Positions 6,813-14,098 of a stretch of DNA of 14,098 bases are shown here, piece after piece; the first letter of the stretch is position 1; each line of letters starts with the position of its first letter. The stretch comes from Balneolales bacterium (GTDB lineage Bacteria > Bacteroidota > Rhodothermia > Balneolales > Natronogracilivirgulaceae), in contig SLHZ01000117.1 of NCBI GenBank assembly GCA_007135895.1, positions 1 through 14,098 of the forward strand, given 5' to 3'. The notes under the pieces are model-generated. The model saw only the letters and a list, made by a program, of their open reading frames with translations, was not told where the DNA came from and did not search any database. The position numbers and the translations under genes are program-made.

Positions 6813-9800
6813 ATGCGGGAGCGATTAAGCCGGTCGACCAGAATTTGTGCCTCTTGTCTGTCCATGGATAACTGGGAAATATAGGCGGATATTTTAATGC
6901 TGATTTCCCCGGGGGTGTATGGTTGAGCGGTTGCGAAGAATCCCTGGTCGATCAGGTAATCCTGGAGGTCTTTGATCCTGGTTTTTTGAAAACGGGGTAT
7001 CTGGCCGTTCTCCAGTGCCTTGATGAGCTCACCGGGATCCTGCCGGAGGGTTTTCAGCAGATCCGCCACTCTACCGATAAAGTTGGGTGATATGGCCCCG
7101 GACTCGTCCAGCACAGTGGTGTCAACAGGTCTGTTTCTGCCATGGGCGACAAGAGAGAGGTAGCGTTCGGCGAGTTTTGCGTTTAGGTGGAGTTTTTCTT
7201 TTATGGTTTCGTTGAGCGGGTCGATGACGCCACCCTCTCGAAGCCATGTTTTCAGCATATCCCAGTTTTCGATTCCGTATTCCAGAATATTAAACAGCAA
7301 ATGGGGGTCGTTTAGCAGGTACCATACATGGAGCTGTCCGACAGGGCGGAGCGGGTTTGCTGGTGGAACGGACAGTTTTTCGGCATACTCCTCATAGGTC
7401 AGCCCATCGGGTCGGGGTACCGGTTTGATGATCACCAGGTCATGAAGGTTTTGTCCTCTCTCACGGCCCGGCACTTTTGCCCGATTCGCTCCTGCTTCCA
7501 GGGTTTGCCCGGGTGTTTCTGTCTGATCCCGGTCTGCTTCCGGGGTTTGTCCGGGTGCTTCTGTCTGATCCCGGTCTGTTCCCGGATTTTGTCCTATTCC
7601 CTGATCCGGGTCTGGTTCCACGGTTTGCCCGGGTGCTTTTGTCTGGCTGGCTATGGCGCGTTTTTCTTCGATCACATGGCACTGCAACCCGATGTCTTTT
7701 TGGCCGGCGAGTCTCTCACGAAACTTGGCGACCTCGTCTTCCTGAGCGGTGAAGTAGAATATCTGGCGGCCCTGCCGGCTGATTTCGGCAAGGGCGTCGA
7801 TAATGGCATGAGCCCTTTGGGTATCACTGTTGGCAAGGAGCTCATCAGCCAGGATGGGCAGCATGAGCCCCTGTTCGGCTTGTTCGATATAGGCAAGCCG
7901 GACGGACAAAATGAGTTGAATACGGGTTCCGGTTGAGAGTTCGTCGAGCGACCGGCCGAGTCCGTCCGCGTGGTCAATCGCCCGGAACCGGGGTTCTCTG
8001 TCATCGCCAATGATTACTTCATATCGGTTTCGCGTGATCTGACGGAACAGTTTTTGGGCTTTGGCAAGAACTTTGGGCTTGTTGGTTTGACCGATGTGTT
8101 CGATTACCTGTTCTGAAATGAGTGCTCCTGCGATGGATGCCGCGTTCTGGTGGTAGTGATCCACCAGAGCCCCCAATTTTTCTTCCCGCTGTTGCAGCGC
8201 TTCCTCCAGATCGTGGCTCTGTTTAGCCTGATCTGTCCGGACCTCAATTAATGACACCTTTCTCTGGACATCGTCTCTTTTGGCGACAAGCTGCTCCTGT
8301 TCCGTGATGAGATCCGAAATCTCCTCCAGACTCATCGTGTCGATCGCATTTATTATGGAAGAAACGCCGGATTCGGTGGAGTCCGTGATGATTTCCGGCA
8401 AACGGACCGGATTTGTTCCAGACAGGAAACCCTCCAATTCGGTACGTATTTCAAGGAGGTTTTGCCGGGCGGATCCGGCTTTATCCATGAGGTCTTTCCA
8501 GTCCGCCAGATTGTCCACCAGTTCTTTCACCTTGTAGTTATCCTGCGTTGAAACCTCAAGCCTCTCAAAAATGTCGTTCCGGTCCTTTATGGCTTTGTCA
8601 CGAGCGCGCGTCAACAATACGATCTCTTTTTCTCCGGATGCTATCTCATTCCGTAACTGATTCCACGAGTCCTTTTTTTCTATCAGGGTGCTCACCGTCG
8701 CTTTCAGTTCAGCAGGTCTCTCTTCCGGCTCCAGATGGTATTTTTCAAGGATCGGATGGACGCGATTCAGTATCTCATCCCTTATTTTTCTGTTTCGCCC
8801 GATACCTTCCCCGGATGAACGAATGTTATCCCGGGAGGACTGCCACTTAAGCAAGTGAGTCAGATACCAGTAGAGTGAGGAGTAGCGTTCCAGTGAATCT
8901 TTACGGATATCCGGAAGGGCGCCCAGTTTTCTTCTCCACTCAGAAGCTTCCTCTTCGATCCTGTTCCAGGACAACTGATCGGTTTTGAGTTTCCGCTCAT
9001 ATTCTGATAAAAGTTCTTTGCGCCTTTCCTGCCGGACCGACAGTTCAAGATCCGCCAGCAGTTCCTTGAGGCGGCGGGTTACTCCTTCGGCATCCCATCG
9101 TTCCGGTCCTCTCAGGCCGCTATCCTCAAAATCCTTTTGACGAAGCAACCACACCTCTTCCCGGCTCTTTCTTTGGCTCCGTTGCCATACAAGAAGTAAC
9201 AGGACCAGGGGAATGAGACCCGTGAAACCCCAGGCTCCCCAGAAATAGACGGCGGCAGCAACGCCTGCCGCGAGAGCAACAAAAAAGATCCCGTGGGATA
9301 TGGCCGTCGAACTGCTGGCACGGCCATATGTCTGGAGCCACCGGGAAAGGATTTCTATGCCGTTCCGCAGACGGTTCGGATCCTTTGCTTCATCTTTTGT
9401 CTCAACAGTTGCTTCGAGCCCGAGATGCTTACCTTCATAACGGAGATCTTCAATGACCTTTTCATGCCATCGCATTTGACCATAAAGGTCAAAGGTCTGC
9501 TGCCAAAACTGGTCCGTGGTATCGATACCGGCAAGATCCAGGCCGTCAAATGAGTCGGGCAGGTTTTTGTCTTCGGTCGTCCCGAATTCCGGGCTAAGTC
9601 CCAACCTTTTTCCGGTTTCGTCCAGCACGGTTTTTTCCCGCAAGACAGTTTCTTCCAAGCGATCGATTTCCAACTCTTTTTCCCGCAGTTCCTCCAGCAG
9701 ATTTTCCAGCAGTCTAAGGTCCTTCGCGTCGACGCCGCGATCGGGCAGGTTCTGATTATCGATCTCATGGCGGTTCGCTTCGATATTCTGCTGAATGCTT

Positions 9801-10573
9801 TCAATCCGGTCTTGCGATTCCCGGATCTCGGCATCCAGGCGCTCCAGGTTGGTTGCATCCTCTTCCCGGACCGAAGCCATGATCCCGGGATACTGGGCGA
9901 GTCGCTGTTCGAGATGCCGGAGGTCGCCTTGTTTTTCTTTGAAGCGCTTGAGGAGCCGGTACAGGTTGATCCGTTTTTCCGCTTCTTTTATTTCCAGCAG
10001 CTGCTCTTTGTACCGTGAAAGGTTGCTTTGTTCGTTTTTAAGCTCCTGTTGCCGAGAGGTTAGCTCGGCCACTTTTTTATCCGCTGTCCGGTACTCTGTG
10101 ATGCTCTTTCCTCTTTGACCTGGAAAAGAAAGGCTGTAGCCAAGGTGTTTTTTTGCCTGTTCGATGTCGTATCCACCGATAGCATCTTTTCTGATGCGGT
10201 CAGCCAGGTCTTCTTCGTCGGTCTGGATCAGCTCGTGCAATGAAAGCAGGTAGCGCGATTGGCTTTCGGGTTCCGGCAGGCCCTTGAGGGCGGTGTCGGA
10301 GCCCTGGCGCTGCATCACACAATAGAGATGATCGACCGAGGTTTTCCAGGAGTCCTTGTCAACCAGAAACTGTCCATCGGCGGTGATTCGAGCCGGCTGG
10401 TTCTGCCAGATGAGTTGTTGAATGGCCCGGGCCATAGAGCTTTTTCCCGAGGCGTTCGGCCCGGCGATGATATTGATGCCGGGCGAGAGATTATCGAACA
10501 CGCCAAGTCCGTCTTCCAGCCCCGGCATCTTGCGGATATCAATCTTCGTAAAGGTCAGAGCATTCCTTTTCAT
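6803..10573 (-). CDS. SbcC/Rad50/YhaN-like ATPase with membrane hairpin and C-terminal extension
   Basis: A 1256-residue SMC-like ATPase, predicted partner of the adjacent nuclease in processing DNA ends. Walker A is GPNASGKS (residues 38-45), the ABC signature LSTGTR (879-884) and Walker B ILADELL with D910 and E911. Between them lie long charged coiled-coil segments. In place of a CxxC zinc hook, which I do not find, there is a hydrophobic hairpin at about residues 424-463 (two membrane helices), as in the YhaN family. The position where relatives usually have the switch histidine is Q944 (YFTAQED). After the ATPase fold (about 960) come a 14-residue tandem repeat linker (about 977-1040) and roughly 215 mostly helical residues I do not recognise. 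YhaN proteins are usually nearer 900-1000 residues. The frame is open from 10624, but I chose ATG 10573: it overlaps the nuclease stop as TGATG, and family sequence begins there. Confidence 0.9.
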   Translation of the reverse strand: MKRNALTFTKIDIRKMPGLEDGLGVFDNLSPGINIIAGPNASGKSSMARAIQQLIWQNQPARITADGQFLVDKDSWKTSVDHLYCVMQRQGSDTALKGLPEPESQSRYLLSLHELIQTDEEDLADRIRKDAIGGYDIEQAKKHLGYSLSFPGQRGKSITEYRTADKKVAELTSRQQELKNEQSNLSRYKEQLLEIKEAEKRINLYRLLKRFKEKQGDLRHLEQRLAQYPGIMASVREEDATNLERLDAEIRESQDRIESIQQNIEANRHEIDNQNLPDRGVDAKDLRLLENLLEELREKELEIDRLEETVLREKTVLDETGKRLGLSPEFGTTEDKNLPDSFDGLDLAGIDTTDQFWQQTFDLYGQMRWHEKVIEDLRYEGKHLGLEATVETKDEAKDPNRLRNGIEILSRWLQTYGRASSSTAISHGIFFVALAAGVAAAVYFWGAWGFTGLIPLVLLLLVWQRSQRKSREEVWLLRQKDFEDSGLRGPERWDAEGVTRRLKELLADLELSVRQERRKELLSEYERKLKTDQLSWNRIEEEASEWRRKLGALPDIRKDSLERYSSLYWYLTHLLKWQSSRDNIRSSGEGIGRNRKIRDEILNRVHPILEKYHLEPEERPAELKATVSTLIEKKDSWNQLRNEIASGEKEIVLLTRARDKAIKDRNDIFERLEVSTQDNYKVKELVDNLADWKDLMDKAGSARQNLLEIRTELEGFLSGTNPVRLPEIITDSTESGVSSIINAIDTMSLEEISDLITEQEQLVAKRDDVQRKVSLIEVRTDQAKQSHDLEEALQQREEKLGALVDHYHQNAASIAGALISEQVIEHIGQTNKPKVLAKAQKLFRQITRNRYEVIIGDDREPRFRAIDHADGLGRSLDELSTGTRIQLILSVRLAYIEQAEQGLMLPILADELLANSDTQRAHAIIDALAEISRQGRQIFYFTAQEDEVAKFRERLAGQKDIGLQCHVIEEKRAIASQTKAPGQTVEPDPDQGIGQNPGTDRDQTEAPGQTPEADRDQTETPGQTLEAGANRAKVPGRERGQNLHDLVIIKPVPRPDGLTYEEYAEKLSVPPANPLRPVGQLHVWYLLNDPHLLFNILEYGIENWDMLKTWLREGGVIDPLNETIKEKLHLNAKLAERYLSLVAHGRNRPVDTTVLDESGAISPNFIGRVADLLKTLRQDPGELIKALENGQIPRFQKTRIKDLQDYLIDQGFFATAQPYTPGEISIKISAYISQLSMDRQEAQILVDRLNRSRIMS
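7459..7649 (-). repeat. In-frame 42-bp (14-residue) tandem repeat in the ATPase gene
   Basis: Two adjacent 42-bp units, 7501-7542 and 7543-7584, agree at 38 of 42 positions by eye. Flanking units are more worn: 7459-7500, a shortened 36-bp copy at 7585-7620 and a partial copy from 7621. Encoded units read like QTEAPGQTPEADRD and QTETPGQTLEAGAN. The sequence is rich in Pro, Gly, Gln and acidic residues, so it should be a disordered linker between the ATPase fold and the C-terminal extension. The two best units are nearly identical in DNA as well as protein, which suggests recent duplication and probable length variation between strains. Confidence 0.85.
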
Positions 10574-10575
10574 CA
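10571..10575 (-). promoter_or_regulatory. TGATG stop-start overlap (translational coupling)
   Basis: On the minus strand the TGA stop of the metallophosphoesterase gene shares one base with the ATG of the ATPase gene. Such overlaps usually let a terminating ribosome restart at once, keeping two subunits of a complex in step. This overlap is the main reason for choosing the ATPase start at 10573 over the in-frame ATG at 10624. Confidence 0.8.
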
Positions 10576-11964
10576 GCGGGGGTTCTGGTTGGAAGAGAGT
10601 AACTCCGAAAGCAGCCGGTGACACTGGCTAAGCAATAGACGGTCCATTGACGGGGATTCGGGTTGAAGCAGCTCGTGATCAGCACTGTTTCGAATATCGG
10701 AAAAGGCGGGTTGATCATTCAGTTTGTCTATTCCGTTCTTTACTTTTGCGCGCAACGAATCCAGGAAATCCGAAGGTTGTTTGTTTTCCAGATCGAGAAT
10801 AGCCCGGGCCAGGACTCCGGCCGGACTGGGTTCCCGGCTCAGGGCCTCCAGGTTTTGGACCAGCAGGGTGCATTGATGCTCCAGCTTTCGGACGACTGTC
10901 TGAATGCTACCGGTGCGTTGGACCAGCTCCTCCACATCCCATTTTTCCATCCATTGCTCCACTTGCGGAATATTCGGGATCCTGCCGGTCAGGATCACAT
11001 CAAGCGAGAGCAGGCGGAGGTGATCGGAGGTTTCCTGATGCTTTTCGGCGGCGTCTCGGCAGGCCCGAACTACCTTCGCCTTGATATCATTTTCATCGGC
11101 ATGAGTGTCCTCCCCTGTTCCTTCCGGTGTATCGGCGGGATCAGTCGGCTGCTGCAAGATGGCGCTGATATCGACTTCAATTCTTTCATATCGAACCGGA
11201 GACAGGGGGATATGATGAATGCGGACGGGGAAATATGTTTTTTTCCTGTGAACTTGCGGGGTCTCCGTTTCTATCGTCAGGATAAAGGGTCCATGCGGTC
11301 CATCTTCCTTCGGGTTGAGGGCATGCGGGGAGCCGGGATAGAATATGAGCGGTTTGCTGTCACGGAGTGTTTGCGGCTTGTGAATGTGACCCAGTACCCA
11401 TGCATCCACTCCTGTCGCGGCGAGTCCGGTCGATGAGAGCGGTGCGTAGTGGCTTTCCCGGGCCTGATAATCCCCGTGAAGGAGGCCAATGGAAGGTATT
11501 TCCGGATTGATTTTGTCCGCTGGAAAATCCGTGAGCGGATCAAAGCTGATTCTCCGGGCTGGGAAAGACCAACCGAAAAACTGAACATCCCTGTCCGCGA
11601 TGGCAAGCGTTTTCTCCTCCCAGGTTCCCTTATCTCCCAGAAGATGAACATGTGTGAAATCGCGGTTGCGAAGGAGCGCCGGCAGTACGTCGAAATCATG
11701 ATTGCCCGATACCATCAGCACCGGAATTTCCGATTTATTCAGTATTTCAAGTCCGTCTCCCAGGACTCCCTCTGCTTCGAAGTAGCTGTTCTGGTGTTCG
11801 ACCAGATCTCCCGATAGAACCACGGCGTGTACCTGTTGTTCGGCAGCCCATTCCACAAGCCTCAGCCAGGTTTCCCGTGTAGCTCCATAGGACCCGATAC
11901 GTTCGGAATTGGAGGAAACACGACCGATATGGAGATCTGCCGTGGCCAGAATACGTATTGACAT
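10573..11964 (-). CDS. SbcD/Mre11/YhaO-like metallophosphoesterase (DNA exonuclease subunit)
   Basis: A 463-residue calcineurin-like phosphoesterase, predicted nuclease subunit of the complex with the ATPase encoded directly downstream. All five metal-binding motifs are visible in order: ADLHIG (D10, H12), SGDLVE (D53), SGNHDFD (N88, H89), LLHGDYQ (H163) and LGHIHKP (H193, H195). Together they should hold two divalent metal ions, usually manganese in this family. The N-terminal 220 residues are the catalytic domain. The rest, about 240 residues, holds a beta-rich cap region and then a helical tail that probably contacts the ATPase coiled coils, as in Mre11-Rad50. A short acidic run near residues 285-295 (TPEGTGEDTHADEND) looks like a flexible loop. 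The ATG at 11964 directly precedes the first motif and has no Shine-Dalgarno sequence. Whether the enzyme works in general repair or in something more specialised cannot be told. Confidence 0.92.
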   Translation of the reverse strand: MSIRILATADLHIGRVSSNSERIGSYGATRETWLRLVEWAAEQQVHAVVLSGDLVEHQNSYFEAEGVLGDGLEILNKSEIPVLMVSGNHDFDVLPALLRNRDFTHVHLLGDKGTWEEKTLAIADRDVQFFGWSFPARRISFDPLTDFPADKINPEIPSIGLLHGDYQARESHYAPLSSTGLAATGVDAWVLGHIHKPQTLRDSKPLIFYPGSPHALNPKEDGPHGPFILTIETETPQVHRKKTYFPVRIHHIPLSPVRYERIEVDISAILQQPTDPADTPEGTGEDTHADENDIKAKVVRACRDAAEKHQETSDHLRLLSLDVILTGRIPNIPQVEQWMEKWDVEELVQRTGSIQTVVRKLEHQCTLLVQNLEALSREPSPAGVLARAILDLENKQPSDFLDSLRAKVKNGIDKLNDQPAFSDIRNSADHELLQPESPSMDRLLLSQCHRLLSELLSSNQNPR

Positions 11965-12058
11965 AAGAACGTAATGAATGATTCAAACGGACTTTATTCC
12001 GTCAATATATCATTATTATCCTATTCTTGTGTCGTCATCCTGTACTTGTTCCGCCAGC
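11965..12058 (-). promoter_or_regulatory. Intergenic region upstream of the nuclease-ATPase pair
   Basis: This 94-base AT-rich gap separates the dihydrolipoyl dehydrogenase stop from the nuclease start, both on the minus strand. It holds a 5-bp inverted repeat with a 6-base loop (ACGGA-CTTTAT-TCCGT, 11987-12002). The stem is short and no T-run follows it on the minus strand, so a terminator is not established. A promoter for the nuclease-ATPase pair probably lies here, since the gap is wider than the within-pair overlap. I cannot assign its elements. Confidence 0.3.
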
Positions 12059-13477
12059 CTATTTGGCAGGCTTGCTTCCGAGGTGTATGCCTTCTCCGTA
12101 CGCTTCGGCTGTTGCTTCCATGATGACTTCCGAAAGGGTTGGGTGCGGGTGTACGGCCTGGATGATTTCATGTCCGGTGGTCTCCAGTTCGCGTCCGATG
12201 ACCGCTTCGGTGATCATATCGGTCACGTCGGCGCCAATCATATGGCAACCCAGCCACTCTCCGTATTTTTCATCAAAAATGACCTTTACAAAACCATCGG
12301 GCTTGCCGGCGCCCACCGCTTTGCCGTTCGCCTGAAAGGGGAATTTGCCTACTTTGATTTTGTATCCGGCCTCGAGAGCTTTCGCCTCGGTGAGTCCGAC
12401 AGACGCCACCTGAGGCTGGCAATAGGTACAGCCCGGGATGTTCCTGTAGTTGATGGGCTGGGGGTTTTTCCCGGCTATACGTTCCACACAGCGGATCCCC
12501 TCGTGTGAAGCCTTGTGGGCCAGCCAGGGCGCGCCGGTCACATCACCGATGGCATACACCCCTTCAACGCTGGTCTGGTAGGTCTTGCGGTCGACCTGAA
12601 TAGCCCCTTTCTCTACCTTGACGCCGATTTCTTCGAGGCCGATACCCTCAACATTGCCCGTCACACCGACAGCGGAAAGGACTACGTCGGCTTCGACCTT
12701 TTCCTCTCCATCGGATGTTTTGATGGTTACCAGCACGCCGTCGCCTTTTTTGGTGACTTTTTCAACCGAGCTTTCGGTCAGGATTTTCATCCCCTTTTTC
12801 TTGTAGATCTTCTCCAGCTCCTTGCTGATGTCGGCATCCTCAACCGGCAGGATGTGCTTCTGAAGCTCGACTACGGTTACTTCCGTACCGAGTGTATGAT
12901 AGAAATAGGCAAATTCGATGCCGATGGCGCCGGCGCCGACAACCACCATTTTCTCAGGTTGTTGGTCGAGCTTCATGGCCCCTTCGGAATCAATGACCAT
13001 GGAACCGTCGATTTTCAGATTAGGCAGTTCGCGGGGACGCGCGCCGGTTGCCACGATAAAATGCTTCGCCCGGATTTTTCCGGTTTCCTTGTCGTTTTCA
13101 TCCAGAACGCGGAGTTCTTTGGACGAGTCGAAAACCCCTTTGCCGCTGATGACTTCGATTTTGTTGGTTTTCAAGAGAAACTGCACGCCCTTGCTCATTT
13201 TTTTGGCGGCATTGCGGCTTCTCTTGATGATTTTCGAAAAATCAGTGGTAACGTCCGAGGTTTGAAAGCCGTAATCGCCGGCATTTTGCAGGTATTCGGC
13301 TACCTGTGCGGATTTTAGAAGCGCTTTGGTGGGAATACACCCGATATTGAGGCACACACCGCCGAGATTACTTTTTTCAACAACCGCTGTTTTGAGTCCG
13401 AGCTGACTGGCTCGGATAGCCGCGACATAACCGCCGGGGCCCGAGCCGATCACGCATACATCAAATTCTTTTGCCAT
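12059..13477 (-). CDS. lpdA: Dihydrolipoyl dehydrogenase (E3 of 2-oxoacid dehydrogenase complexes)
   Basis: A 472-residue flavoenzyme that reoxidises the dihydrolipoyl groups of the pyruvate, 2-oxoglutarate or branched-chain dehydrogenase and glycine cleavage complexes, passing electrons through FAD to NAD+. The FAD-binding motif GSGPGG is at residues 11-16, the redox-active disulfide is C42/C47 in GGVCLNIGCIPTK, and a second Rossmann motif (VVGAGAIGIEF, near 180) binds NAD. The C-terminal HPHPTLSE at 443-450 supplies the catalytic His-Glu pair (H445, E450). Length and motifs match standard family members (about 465-475 residues). The frame stays open for another 145 codons upstream, but that part overlaps the divergent membrane-protein gene and lacks family sequence. 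ATG 13477 is therefore the start. No E1 or E2 subunit gene is visible nearby. Confidence 0.95.
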   Translation of the reverse strand: MAKEFDVCVIGSGPGGYVAAIRASQLGLKTAVVEKSNLGGVCLNIGCIPTKALLKSAQVAEYLQNAGDYGFQTSDVTTDFSKIIKRSRNAAKKMSKGVQFLLKTNKIEVISGKGVFDSSKELRVLDENDKETGKIRAKHFIVATGARPRELPNLKIDGSMVIDSEGAMKLDQQPEKMVVVGAGAIGIEFAYFYHTLGTEVTVVELQKHILPVEDADISKELEKIYKKKGMKILTESSVEKVTKKGDGVLVTIKTSDGEEKVEADVVLSAVGVTGNVEGIGLEEIGVKVEKGAIQVDRKTYQTSVEGVYAIGDVTGAPWLAHKASHEGIRCVERIAGKNPQPINYRNIPGCTYCQPQVASVGLTEAKALEAGYKIKVGKFPFQANGKAVGAGKPDGFVKVIFDEKYGEWLGCHMIGADVTDMITEAVIGRELETTGHEIIQAVHPHPTLSEVIMEATAEAYGEGIHLGSKPAK

Positions 13478-13565
13478 AATCGGAAATGGGATTTTTAAGT
13501 TTAGATTGGTGTTGGTAATATATCCAGTGCTAACATAACACGTTTCAGACAAAAAACTATCCGGA
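13478..13565. promoter_or_regulatory. Divergent promoter region between lpdA and the PH-domain gene
   Basis: These 88 bases separate two genes transcribed away from each other, so at least one promoter in each direction is expected here. The region is AT-rich and contains TAATATAT (around 13518), which could serve as a -10-like element in either direction. No good -35 partner or Bacteroidota-type TTTG/TAnnTTTG pair stands out. The role is inferred from gene arrangement rather than from a convincing motif. Confidence 0.45.
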
Positions 13566-14098
13566 ATGACCGAGAAAAGTTTTCCAGAAGAATCCCCCGA
13601 AGAATTCCTTCGGCCCCCGGAAAGCCGGGAAACAACGGTTGCCGATACCTCAAAAAGGGGTTCCGATGAACCGGAAGGGGCGGGTCCGGCTGCCGGCGGG
13701 GCTCCGGATGTGACTTCGGCGGAGCACGGCGGGGACACGGGACTTCGCCATCTGTCGGAGGAGGCCGTAAATGCCTGGCGCATCAGTGGCGGGTTGACTT
13801 CCCTGACATACTGGCTGGCGCCAGCCGGGTACGGTGCGATCATAGCATCCGGGGCGAGTTGGCCTTTATGGCCGGCGTACGCAATGGCGGCCCTGGTGCT
13901 GGTGCTGACCATTCTGGCGGCAACTGTTATTCCCTGGATTCGATGGAAAAGGTGGCGCTACCGGGTAGACCGCCACGAAATATATCTTCAACGCGGGTTG
14001 TTTATCGTCCGAAAGACACTCATACCCATTCGTCGTGTTCAGCATGTCGATACCCGGCAGGGACCGGTGTACCGGCAGTTTAATCTTGCCTCCGTGGA
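13566..14098 (+). CDS. Membrane protein with bacterial PH domain, YdbS-like (partial, 3' end outside window)
   Basis: The frame opens at ATG 13566 and runs without a stop to the window edge, giving 177 residues plus two bases. Residues 1-58 are a Pro/Glu/Gly-rich, probably disordered cytosolic tail. Residues about 76-101 and 104-125 form two hydrophobic helices. A basic stretch (RWKRWRYR) follows, then the start of a bacterial PH domain (bPH_2 family): YRVDRHEIYLQRG, then IPIRRVQHVDTRQGP and the beginning of the FNLASV strand. This order (two helices, then bPH_2) is that of YdbS-like proteins, which in Bacillus relatives are encoded next to the longer YdbT; a ydbT-like gene would be expected just right of the window. 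The molecular role of the family is poorly defined, though YdbS/YdbT have been linked to resistance to some antimicrobial compounds. The long acidic tail is unusual for YdbS and raises some doubt about the exact start. Confidence 0.85.
   Translation, partial: MTEKSFPEESPEEFLRPPESRETTVADTSKRGSDEPEGAGPAAGGAPDVTSAEHGGDTGLRHLSEEAVNAWRISGGLTSLTYWLAPAGYGAIIASGASWPLWPAYAMAALVLVLTILAATVIPWIRWKRWRYRVDRHEIYLQRGLFIVRKTLIPIRRVQHVDTRQGPVYRQFNLASV

Noticed and set aside
7328..7936. Cysteine-rich repeated plus-strand frame (GLSGCFCLIPVC-like units)
   Set aside because: The repetition comes from the 42-bp coding repeat of the minus-strand ATPase gene read on the wrong strand.
10574..10624. Upstream start of the ATPase gene at 10624
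   Set aside because: It would add 17 residues of no family character and overlap the nuclease gene by about 50 bases, whereas ATG 10573 forms a classic TGATG junction.
12515..13318. A 267-codon plus-strand frame, with another at 11978-12508
   Set aside because: The first lies antisense to the dihydrolipoyl dehydrogenase gene and the second mostly so. They show no recognisable protein features and are shadows of its codon usage.
13478..13912. N-terminal extension of dihydrolipoyl dehydrogenase by 145 residues
   Set aside because: The extension overlaps the divergent PH-domain gene, has no family similarity, and ATG 13477 gives a protein of normal length with the FAD motif in the right place.

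Overview
The window reads as ordinary chromosomal DNA of a Gram-negative bacterium from the Bacteroidota/FCB side of the tree, most likely Balneolota or Rhodothermota. The main clue is the C-terminus of the CotH-type protein (4086-6650), which ends in a type IX secretion (T9SS) type A sorting domain with the NYPNPFNPST signature typical of those groups. Most starts lack a Shine-Dalgarno sequence, which fits. I see no rRNA, tRNA, CRISPR array, insertion sequence, integrase or phage gene.

Layout. Plus strand, 28-4072: a receiver-HPt phosphorelay protein, a long-chain acyl-CoA synthetase (AMP-forming), and a bile-acid:sodium symporter family transporter 25 nt behind it. Minus strand, 13477-4086, read right to left: dihydrolipoyl dehydrogenase, an SbcD/Mre11/YhaO-like metallophosphoesterase, a large SbcC/Rad50/YhaN-like ATPase translationally coupled to it by a TGATG overlap, and a secreted CotH-family protein with a T9SS tail. 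Plus strand again, 13566 to the edge: the start of a membrane protein with a bacterial PH domain (YdbS-like), divergent from dihydrolipoyl dehydrogenase and cut by the window end.

How the genes work together. The clearest functional unit is the nuclease/ATPase pair (10573-11964 and 6803-10573), predicted to form a membrane-anchored DNA end-processing complex. The ATPase has a two-helix membrane hairpin in the middle of its coiled-coil region and no CxxC zinc hook. It also carries a C-terminal extension of almost 300 residues: a 14-residue tandem repeat linker followed by about 215 residues I cannot assign. The synthetase and the symporter are probably co-transcribed, but a shared substrate is not shown. 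The receiver-HPt protein probably serves a kinase encoded to its left.

Most unusual DNA feature. The 152-bp gap between the ATPase gene and the CotH-type gene is filled by about nine degenerate copies of a 19-20-bp unit (core AATCAGG on the plus strand). The outermost copies include the stop codon of one gene and the start codon of the other. No complete new system is evident; the best leads are this repeat array and the ATPase extension.
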